A DNA stretch of 64,000 nucleotides, taken from NCBI GenBank assembly GCA_009760855.2, contig WPIO01000333.1:18227-82226 (forward strand), written 5' to 3'. This document shows, in pieces, positions 54,658 to 64,000 of the stretch; the first letter of the stretch is position 1, and every line of letters starts with the position of its first letter. Position numbers and translations under genes: made by a program. Source of the stretch: Cristatella mucedo. Taxonomy: Eukaryota > Bryozoa > Phylactolaemata > Cristatellidae. Below the pieces are notes generated by a model. It saw only the letters and a program-made list of their open reading frames with translations. It did no database searches and was not told the origin of the DNA.

Positions 54658-54958
54658 TTGTTCTGCTGTTGCTTTACCGCTAAAATGAACTATTTTTCAG
54701 CGTCAGCTATGCTCACCACTCTTGCCTTTTTCTGTTACTTGTACGTAGTTTGTTACCGATTTCATACTTTAAGTCGATCGGGCCAGGAGATGACAGAAAT
54801 CTACAGTAAAATGCGCGTACATCTTTCCGCTTGTGGATTTCATAACTGCGATATGTGGCATTCGAGCTTCCAAAAGCCACACAGTATGGAATGTAAATAT
54901 GTGGATGAGGTCGTGGTCCCGCCGGTCCTGTAAGCAAAGCACGCGTCGCTGACGTCAC
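54658..54958. other. Open on both strands, unassigned; palindromic TGACGTCA
   Basis: Plus ORF 54658-54933 (91 codons with a hydrophobic stretch) and minus ORF 54958-54713. The minus strand also has a good acceptor (gctttgcttacag) at about 54931. A full CRE palindrome is at 54950-54957. No family is recognised. Confidence 0.3.
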
Positions 54959-56303
54959 GCATACGTTGCTCCTATGTGATATTCACAGTACTACTACCGC
55001 GGTACAGCTACGATGTTTCCGGAAAAAAATACCAAGTAATATACGGTACTAATTTGCCTATGTACAGCCTCAAAATTAAAATTTAACATTGAATTTTTCG
55101 TTAAATAATAAAATTGCGACGACCAAGCTGTTGATCATTGCTCTCTTTAATTTCGCATGTAAGCGATGCGGAGATTATCTCTCAATGGAACGCATTAATG
55201 CTTCAATTAATTTTTCAGGAATGAGCAAAAAAAGTTCATCAAAGAATCTTGAAAAAATTTACAAAATATTTTAAAATATTCTCCGGTTTTTGACGGATAC
55301 ATGTTAGTTTTGATACATTTCCCTTTTGAGCTCCTACTGCGACCTTCGTCTATGGGACGTGCTGGACTCAAGCTGTGACTTCCATTTACACGACTTCCGT
55401 TTACGTGAAGGTTGATTATTATTGCATTCTATTAACATGACAGCCTGTGGTGTAAATTATCTTTATCCGCTTTAACCTTAAAGTTGCGACTGCAAACACG
55501 TAAAGGAATGCTGTATATGCACGTCGTAAGAGACCGGTGTGGAAAGAAGTGGTCGAGAACGTATTTTCGGAATCGCTGGCTTTCAAACTGGCAACAGACT
55601 TTGAATGACAATAATTTGACGTGAGCATAGAGCCAAAAGAAGACTCAATCTCCTTCAAGGCACTTTACATATCCTGGAAAAGACTTCACTTTCTTTAGAC
55701 TCTAGTAGTGCTCTAAGAACGAACCTAACTATCGGTTCAACGTAGTATTTCCACACTATTTTGTGACTGGCGCTCAGTAAAGCGAGCTAGAGTCATTATA
55801 TGGTGCAAACTGAGGCAGCTCTTCAGATTTTCCGTTAGTGGGCGATCAAGATACAGTACCTACCCTAAAGAAAGTCTTCTCCCTGGTACAATAATATGAT
55901 AATGGGCAATTTGAATAACGCCTTAAGCGAACTAAATTTCTTTCTAAGCACTTAAATGTGCTGAAAATCGCCTTCTTATTAGTTCGCAGAATCGCTGGGG
56001 CATCAAAACAGTGAATCGTGAACGGACTACGTTAGAATGGTCGAATCCACGGCTTATTACTTTGCACCTAAAGTTTAGAATGTGATCTTTGACACACTTC
56101 GTCTTGCTCCACCCACGTGGGTCAAACGGATTTCATAGCCTCACTACGTCAAAGTAGCAACATTTGGATTCGACCATAAGTTTTGTCTACCATACTAAGC
56201 TCACAACCCACTGCCTTCAAGCAGTTCTCGCTCGGTACAAGCGGAAATTAAGGCCATTCGTGCACGGGCCATATCTCCTTGTTGAGCAATCTTTCTTCTA
56301 CCA

Positions 56304-56304
<1 letters not shown>

Positions 56305-56338
<34 letters not shown>
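56305..56338. repeat. (TA)n microsatellite
   Basis: Pure TA dinucleotide followed by tgtgg. Confidence 0.93.
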
Positions 56339-56340
<2 letters not shown>

Positions 56341-56606
56341 GCTCTCCCACTTCACGTATGGCTCTAGAATTAGAGCTAACTGGTATTACCCGAGCGTCAG
56401 TGTCGCCCGAACTAGCCTTGTGAAGTAACCCCATTGGGTGGCCTTGATGTCCTTGAACTACCCTGGCATTTGAAGTAAGTGACTCGCTGTAAGCAGCTGG
56501 TGCTCTTTTCAGCCTATGTGTATGTTATGCAAACGTGTGCACTATCTCGTCGAGCGATGCTCTTGAGCATACTTAATTAATTTATTGGATACTCTGGGTT
56601 TTTTCC

Positions 56607-56789
56607 TCAGTTCTTTTCGTCGTATCTGGCGGGGGCATGTGCCTCGCCACGTAGCTGAGCTGGACGGTAGTCGATCTTGTTGTTGTTGAGTACAGGTACC
56701 TCATAATATAAGACGTTCGCGATGTCGTCTGCTAGTGGCCCGAGAGCTAAAGGCACCGATGGAAAGGACTTTTTACACAGGGAAACCAT
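56607..56789 (-). CDS. Hypothetical ORF, 60 codons
   Basis: Reads [20 protein letters not shown] and ends YDEKN-stop, with AATAAA shortly after the stop on the same strand. Composition looks protein-like but no family is recognised. A different frame entered at acceptor tacgtacag (about 56836) gives a short alternative terminus. Confidence 0.3.
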   Translation of the reverse strand: MVSLCKKSFPSVPLALGPLADDIANVLYYEVPVLNNNKIDYRPAQLRGEAHAPARYDEKN

Positions 56790-57034
56790 TGCTTCCCATT
56801 ATTCCACCAGGTATGTTGTGGCGTGGCCGCTGTACGTATATTGCCTCCAACGATTCGCACTAGTTTACCGTGAATAACTGCGCCAAGGATTTTTCCATGA
56901 AATTATGTCCACGTGACTGCTGTATTATTTATAGCTGCTTTTATATACCCTAGTATGTATTCATCACGATCTAGTCGCTTAGGAGCTTAATTCGCGTGCC
57001 GTTTCGTACTAGCGTTAATGCACTAACCTTATTG

Positions 57035-57250
57035 TCACACGTCGCTAGCCGACTCGTCGGCTGCCAAAACCACTGTGAAGACTCCCTTCTTCAGTGTAAC
57101 TTGAATGTATCGGTACTTGGTGGTGCGCCTCAAAAATAGAAATTGAAACATAAAGAACCGGTGCTCTGAAACTCCATTATGATAGTCGAGACTGATCACG
57201 TCCATCTTTTCCTGCTTGGGACGTGCGTTGTATTTTAAAGACGAAGACAT
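57035..57250 (-). CDS. Hypothetical ORF, 71 codons
   Basis: Starts MSSSLKYNARPKQEKMDVIS a few nucleotides after an acceptor-like ctctgcag. It ends ADESASDV-stop, with a donor-like AAG|GTTAGT just beyond. Could be one exon of a small gene with the ORF at 56789-56607; the frames do not settle it. No domain recognised. Confidence 0.35.
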   Translation of the reverse strand: MSSSLKYNARPKQEKMDVISLDYHNGVSEHRFFMFQFLFLRRTTKYRYIQVTLKKGVFTVVLAADESASDV

Positions 57251-57439
57251 TACTGCCTGCAGAGTTCAGGCCCCTTGCCTTTTCGTGCATGTTTAAACCG
57301 GTCTCGTTGTTCATTAAAAAAAAGTTACTTCATAGGGTCTCTATTCATAAGTGAGACCACACCCCGAAGCGACCCAGTGGCCAGGTGACGACATCTTGCA
57401 CAGTAATAAGCATAGGCATTTGTGCACCGCCTTTAATAT

Positions 57440-57745
57440 TTTCCAGTCACTTCACATAGATTTGGAATGAAGCACTCCAACTGATCAGTAATAACGTGCT
57501 CGATTGCAGCTTGCTTATTCATTTAAATGGTGACTCAAATGAACAAAGCAAATGCTATGAGGACAGTTGGGTCTCCAGCTGTGCTTTAAATTTCTTCAAA
57601 TTAGGAGGATGTTTTGATGTCAGTGCCTAGCGATTTTCAGGCTTCGGTTGCATCGGCTGAATATATACAAAGGATTGTGCTTTGTTAGAGGCTTGTTAAC
57701 CGACTAGAGTCCTAATTGTAAAGTATCTCTGATGCATACTGTGTA
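57440..57745 (-). mobile_element. LINE-A relic
   Basis: Antisense order of tail, ttttgatgtcagtgcc and tcaggcttcgg follows the LINE-A C-terminal region; strongly decayed. A TATGT repeat follows at 57745-57775. Two short LINE-A tail relics lie at 55625-55690 and 55900-55990. Confidence 0.45.
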
Positions 57746-58257
57746 TGTTATGTTATGTTATGTTATGTATATGTTGGACTTCACAGCATGCTTGCAGATT
57801 TTGTAATTATCTAGCAGTTTTCGTGCAAAAACTTGATCGTAGGCATGCAGTAATAACCAGCATGCACCATGCATATGTTTGAATGCACTCTTTGCCAGAG
57901 GGCATATAGCCTCAGACGAGTTTGTAAAGGTTGCTGCGGTCGACACATCACAACACGGCTGGTTTACTACATCAAAATGCAACGCCAATTGCATCCGAGT
58001 ATGAGCTCCATGCCGTGCCTATTGGAACGAGGACTTCGGGTAGGGGGCCCAAGTTCGAAGCTGCCGATAGGCCGTAGCTTGGGTGGCGCCCCGAGTACCG
58101 GTGCATGCGATCATGCATGCATCCGACGACGCTGCTTTCGCCTGTCCAACGAACTGAGCACTGACCTTTAGGAACCCAAGGGATATGCGCCACTGCCTGC
58201 CGATCAGCACGATTGCCCAGTTACTTCCTGCTCCCAGTGAGAGCAGCTGTTTGCGGC

Positions 58258-58640
<383 letters not shown>

Positions 58641-58778
58641 CGCATTTGCATGTATTCATGTTACGTGAGGCTATTTCATGACACTAGTCGGTGCCCATGA
58701 CCTCTTCCCTCACCACCTGCTCCATCTTGCCATCCATCCACCTTGCCTAAACGGATGGTATAAAAGTATTGCGGTCTA

Positions 58779-58779
<1 letters not shown>

Positions 58780-58872
<93 letters not shown>
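58780..58872. repeat. (GT)n/(GA)n microsatellite
   Basis: GT tract followed directly by a GA tract. Confidence 0.95.
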
Positions 58873-60029
58873 AGAGGTACAGACTGTAGATTAAAATGCA
58901 ATTAAGCTTGCCGGGTGGGGGGTCTGTTAGTAGGTGCAGCCTTTGTTGCAATTAGTATAACGATTAGTGTACAAGTAGATGTAGGGTGCTGCTGCCATCG
59001 AGAAAATTGCCAGGCTGTATTTAGGTAAGCACACATTTGCCCCTCCCCTTAGCAGGAACTACCTACAAGTGAGCACGGCACTGACGAGAACATCACTCTG
59101 AGGCTATATCAGTAGCCGGATATCCACATATCTACTACCTACTGTACAGGCATGGCTGCTTGATATGCATTAGCATAAAGCCGCCAACCTTGTCTGCTTG
59201 TTAATCCTTGGCAGAACTGTGTGTCACTCCTCCCAAGACCTCTTCAGTGGCATTGTCCCCATATATACCAAGGGCATGACTAGCGGCTTAAAGAGCATCC
59301 AAGAGACCATGACACCGACACAGCCTTGAATACGAATTAGAGTACAGACAGCATTGAGCACCCAATCGCTCATTTAAGTCAGCCTTGGGGCAGAAAGAAC
59401 ATCGCTAGTTATACAGTGTGAGCAATGCACAAGGATCCTTTCATCAACAGCTTGAACACGAGCCTATTATAGACTAGCTCCTAGAAGCAGAGCTAGGGTG
59501 CTAAGCACTCGTTCGCCTGCCGGTTCTGTGACTTTTAGTGAGCTCCTGCTGTCTAATCACTGTTTTATAGGTCTACGCTCCGGCACCCTCCACGAATCAC
59601 CTCCCTCTTACCATCAACTTCAGCCCATTGGCAGAGCCATCCATGTTCTAGCAGGTGTTTTAAACATCAGCACCTAATTACTATTAATTACCACCAATAA
59701 ACCATTAGCACCTTAGTACCTTGTTTGCCACTACGTTTGACATCTAGGTTGTACTGATGAATGGAGCTTATTCCTACCCTCACTTGGTCTTTTCCGCTCT
59801 ATTTCTTGTGGCAGTCGTGCTTGTATTGCAGCACGCTTAGGTTTAGCACATGCCTTTGCTGCACTCCCGTTTTGCCAGATTGTTATATATCTGTCCATCC
59901 TTGAGGAAGGCAAAACCAGCTGCAGGGAGCATTCTGCATGGAGCCTTCTGCTGGTTATGTCAGTGGATTCATCCCACGGCTTTGCGTCAGCTTATACAGA
60001 TGGCTCACAGGGGTAACAGGTGCCAGTGG

Positions 60030-60235
60030 GCTGATTCGACAGCCTCATTTGTACAGTGGCAAAAGAGAGTTAGCAGCTATCTGCTGAACCGAGAGTCGGA
60101 TAAGTTTAGTGCTAATCACCACTGCCGCAAAGGGATATTGTAGCACGAGGAAAAAAGAATACTGTGACTTGCCCTCGGGAGATGAGCCCGTGACTCTGAA
60201 ACCACGAGCAGAAATTTCGCCAGTTCACCGATTGC
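60030..60235 (-). mobile_element. SINE-1 relic
   Basis: gattcgacagcctcatttgt and acagtggcaaaagagagtta at the left; the head is barely recognisable. Confidence 0.4.
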
Positions 60236-60559
60236 GGCAGACACAAATGTTAGCATGTTAGGGCTTTTTCAGATTGGTGGCAACAACGTACTGTAGGGTG
60301 TGGCGATTTGTTGAGCAAAGAGCACTTTGCAGCTACGTTTGCTGTAGAACATGCAATGATCATCTCTGTTGTAAACTATGTCAATTTTTTCATATCCTAT
60401 AATGGGCTGAAAGACCAATCCCCTTGCCCACTAAAGCATACGGAAGTGCTCTCCACCTTTTTGCTCGATGTGGAGCAGCCCAGCAGTGATGAAGCACATG
60501 AGTTTTTTTCTAAAGAGAGCCGCCAAGATAAGATAGGCAGTTATTGGAAAAGTGGTAAT

Positions 60560-61340
60560 AATCATAAAAATAAAGTATTTTGTATGTAACACTGTAAGAG
60601 AACTTGATCTGTGTTCAGATGCACTTTACAACTCATTGCAATCGAAGTAATAACCACAAATTATGAAAAAGCAAGGTATCCTTCCTAGGCAAACCTTCGA
60701 AAAACTCACAGCTATCATCCTAAGACAAGCGTACAAAAGCACCCAAAGATGCTGCTTTTTAGCAGGACCCGGGTTAGTAAAAGAAAGGTCTACTGCGGGG
60801 GGGGGGGGGGCTGCACAAAAACATTTTGCTGTTACCCTTAGTCACTTTATGCGCATTTTCATAATTCGCAACAACATTCACTCGGCTAGAGCAAAGGCTA
60901 TCTGGAACAGGTAAGTTTCCAGCTTATTTTTGAATGTCCTCAAGTCGGTAGAGAGTTACAAGTTTTGGGAGCAGAGTAACTGAAGGCACGGTCTGTGAGG
61001 GATTCGCAGTTAGTTAATGCACAAGTTATCGACCAGAGCCAGACGATCAAGTGATTCGACTGGTGACCTAGTGTGAAACTAATTCATACAGGTAGGTGAG
61101 AGCAAGATAAGGAAGGGTCCTAAAGGTTAGTGACAGGATCTTGGAAGTCTATACTCTGCTTACTATGCAGGCGCTGCAGACTGATGAGCGTGGTGTAATC
61201 TAGCAGCTTCGACATTTACTACAGATAAATCTAGTTGCCCAGTTTAGCACCAACTATAAGCGTGTTATTGCACAGGCAGGAAGACCTACAAGTAGTGAGT
61301 TACTAAAGTCTAATCATGATGTCACAAATGCACGGTGTTA
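60560..61340 (-). mobile_element. LINE-A, older subfamily
   Basis: Antisense: tail relict gtaagagaacttgatctgtg, then gttttgggagcagagtaact, gcacaggcaggaagacctac. The order agrees with LINE-A from 3' UTR to thumb. A 12-G run sits at about 60798-60810. Confidence 0.6.
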
Positions 61341-61449
61341 CGAACACAGCTATAATCTAGCAGCCAGCTCCAGCACACTGGTATTGTTGGAGAGATTGCA
61401 ATGCTGCCTACCACTGAACGTATCGTTTTTCTGTCGAGACATGGGTGAG

Positions 61450-61870
61450 TTGGTATAATAATAATAATATACGTTTTGTATAGTGTCTCAAGTGAACTAA
61501 ATCTGTTCTCGGTACTTTAGAATATCTGGAAAGGCTGCATGCCAATTGTTTAGCGATAACATAAAGACTTTCAGCACAATTTCAGCATGCATTAGTACTC
61601 AAAGAACAATTCATCCGGGGAGCAAATGCTGTTAGGAACAGTGAGTTCTTAGGTTTCTTTTTAAAATATCTGTACGTCAAGTCAGGGCATGTCGTGATGT
61701 CAGTCGGTAGTATGTTCCAGGGTATGGAGAGCATACGAACTGAAGGCACAGTCTCCAAAGCTTTAGAGGTCGGCTAGAGGCACTGCTAAACGACGAGCTA
61801 GAAAAGCAGGTGGTACGATGCCTAGCCTAACGGAAGTGTTTTGGATAGCTAGGCAAGAGATTGAAATATG
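61450..61870 (-). mobile_element. LINE-A 3' part, older subfamily
   Basis: ataataataatatacg tail, tgtctcaagtgaactaaatc, gtcagggcatgtcgtgatgt, gagcatacgaactgaaggca. Confidence 0.65.
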
Positions 61871-61974
61871 ATACTCAAACTCTGATTTTGAATTATTGGT
61901 TTAATGCCAATAATAATAATAATTTAATAATAATTAATAAATTTTATTTTTTTATTTAATAATTTAATACACAA

Positions 61975-62570
61975 TCCAGGCTTTCGTTTTTATGCAGATA
62001 TCAAAGCACAGCTGTACCTGTGCTTTGATCCCTCCCTGCTTTCCTGATGTCAAACTTTCTCAAATCCCTTGCTGCATGTATTGCTGGCATTCGCACTTGG
62101 ATGGCAACATTACTTTCTCAAATTGAATATCGATAACAATAAACCAACTTATTAGTTGTGGGAGAAAACTAGGTGTTACTTGGAAATTAAAAAAAACATA
62201 TCCCTCAAACGGGCTCGGCTAGCATGTCTTCTATAGCATCTGCACCAAATCGGGATGCCCTGTTCCAAGGTGACCTTTTACAAGACGACCACGTCAGCTC
62301 CACTGCTTGCAGGTCATTCGGCTTGTGCAATAAGGTGCTTACAGTTGATGCGAAAATCAGCAGCTAGGCTTGCCTGTTTCGAACATGGCAGTTACCCACA
62401 TTAAACCACTTCTCATTTGACCTGGAATGGTTCCCCACCAAGATGCATATCGACTTCTAGGGTTTTGTCCTCACTTTTAGGTCGCTCCAGCCTACTTATA
62501 TCCGAACTACTTCCACTCATCAGGCCAGGCATCGTACCGGCTGCTCTTCTGACTCGACTTCTGATTCAGC
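61975..62570 (+). mobile_element. LINE-A RT fragment, forward
   Basis: Decayed palm to C-terminus: tttttatgcagatatcaaag (FYADD region), ctgtgctttgatccctcc, acttctagggttttgtcctc. Many frameshifts. Confidence 0.6.
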
Positions 62571-62599
62571 TACATCATTTTATATAGAGGCTTAATTAG

Positions 62600-62720
62600 A
62601 GTATAGTGGCTTATTCATTTGCACTGTGTAATAAAGAATCGCCAGCTGTGGAATCCGATAGTTGGACGCACGACAGAGATCGTGAACTGTGAGCACCTTA
62701 TCCCTGCGCCAAGATCCAGT
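62600..62720 (-). mobile_element. SINE-1 relic
   Basis: taaagaatcgccagctgtgg, gacagagatcgtgaactgtg, gcaccttatccctgcgcc. Confidence 0.45.
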
Positions 62721-64000
62721 GGCAGCCGATTCTCATGGTTTGAATGCTGCTGCTCGAGTTTCCCATTGCTCGTGAAGTGTCCAACCATTAGGTGCCAGCA
62801 CCAAATATTTGTGTCTGCATATTAACTGCCCCTCCCCCTTCGATAACCTACTCATTTTGTAGTAGCAGCCCCTCCTCCCAGGTCAGCATCAGTTAAGGTC
62901 AAAATGTTGGCAGGCTCGTCTTCATTATCATAGTACTGGCAGAACCTAGAGCATCCTCTCTTGCTTGCTGGTAGAAGAGAGGGCCAAAGGCCGGCAGCTG
63001 CCCCTATCCCCTTCATCCCCAACGTATTGGCAGGAGTCACTGTCATTTAGAAGCAGCAGTGGGATCGAGCCACCGAAAACTAGCTTCCAATGAACCTGCA
63101 GGCCTCCTTACGTTGGCCTGGCCAATTGGCTCATGATATATGGCCTCCACCTTCTTAGCCATGTCTAATGCCTATTGAACTTGCATGAACCGAAATAGTC
63201 TATAACCGATGGTGCCATCAAATATATATTTGCTGATTGTTTACAGCCTCATTGTGTATGAGCATAGCAGGAGGATCCTTCATTTGACGGCTATAAACTC
63301 AACCACTTGCAGTTTGGCAAACAAGGGCTCGCCCATCATTCTTCGAACCCACACCTCGGCATGAAGAGCAAGCAGTTCCTCCTGGGATATCACTACTCTT
63401 ATCAATCGGCAGTGGTACGGAATGGCAGAGAGGGTGGCCAGCAATCCTCCTCCCCCTGCCGACCCAAATATGTAGCAGTAGGCGACTTCTTACGCGGCCA
63501 CATCCTTCATGGTTCAGCCTTCATCGATAGTATTGCTAGCTCTGGGTGAAATTAACGACCTAAAAGACACAGCTCAGCTCCTAATTTTAATCCGAGGGAT
63601 TAGAGGGTGTTTTGAGATCACGGGGAATTTTGTTTTGACAGTGGAGTCCATGAAAGGAAAATCGAGGGGAGAGAACTGGTCTAACCAGATGTCTGCTGAC
63701 ATCGAGAGTAGTGAGACTATTTTGGTGTAAAACTTGCATCATTCCTCAGGAAGCTCTGTGTTGGTCTATTTAGCAGCAAACTCGTTTTGTAAATCCAGTC
63801 GTAAAATCACGGCACGTAAGTCTGCATGAGTTCGGGAGCTGATAGAGGAGACTACATTTTTGGAGTTAATGGGTAGATCCGACGAGCGGAGCACCAAGCT
63901 ACAGGGGCAAAATCTATTTGTGCACGACATGTACACAAATGTTAGTGCCTCAACCAGTATCCAGTCGAATTTCAAACAAATCCACTCATTCCCCCACACT
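62721..64000. other. No gene recognised apart from the SINE-1 copy
   Basis: Short ORFs on both strands (for example 63046-62852 minus, 63999-63766 minus) carry no domain I can name. The minus ORF at the right edge could be cut by the window. Confidence 0.4.
63240..63400 (-). mobile_element. SINE-1 copy
   Basis: cagcctcattgtgtatgagc, ccacttgcagtttggcaaac, B box complement tcttcgaacccac, then tcctcctgggatatcac. Confidence 0.6.

Noticed and set aside
56355-56420. Sequence resembling small-subunit rRNA (ctctagaattagagctaac)
   Set aside because: Only a short palindromic string matches; the neighbouring rRNA sequence is absent.

Overview
The window is nuclear DNA from an animal, most likely an invertebrate. 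Its exons are short and spliced, with introns of 0.2 to 6 kb. It is crowded with L2/CR1-type LINE fragments, tRNA-headed SINEs, solo LTRs, DNA transposons and long GA, GT and TA microsatellites. There is no rRNA, intact tRNA, CRISPR or bacterial-type operon. The phylum cannot be fixed from the sequence alone.

The main result is a host gene on the minus strand, covering about 18.0-42.1 kb. Ten coding exons with GT/AG borders join in one frame, and every splice phase agrees. They encode 388 residues: an N-terminal PX domain, tandem SH3 domains, and a basic segment with a P-x-x-R-R-K-T motif. This matches p47phox (NCF1), the organiser of the phagocyte NADPH oxidase. The exons run in the order 42.0, 36.2, 36.0, 29.4, 25.6, 23.3, 21.2, 21.0, 18.9 and 18.1 kb. 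The end of the C-terminus was not located with certainty. Two further minus-strand exons at 44.2 and 42.6 kb lie just upstream. They either extend the protein by 117 residues or form a separate short reading frame, depending on which of two nearby AG acceptors is used.

The rest of the window is mainly mobile DNA. LINE-A is an L2-like family with an (ATT)n tail; its best copy is at 52.2-53.7 kb with a 436-codon ORF. LINE-B is a second L2-like family with a (TACA)n-like tail. SINE-1 and SINE-2 have Pol III A and B boxes, and SINE-2 shares its 3' tail with LINE-A. There are four solo LTRs with perfect 5-bp target duplications, at 16.8, 39.9, 50.8 and 51.1 kb. A pogo-like element at 37.6-38.8 kb sits inside one LINE-B copy and contains another; a MITE at 6.5-7.1 kb sits inside a third.

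By region: 0-17 kb is mostly repeat debris downstream of the gene, with no gene I can support. 17-44 kb is the p47phox-like locus with repeat-filled introns. 44-49 kb holds candidate upstream exons and repeats. 49.7-52.2 kb is GC-rich with an LTR cluster. 52-64 kb is LINE-A, SINE and microsatellite sequence with a few unassigned small ORFs at 54.7 and 56.6-57.3 kb.
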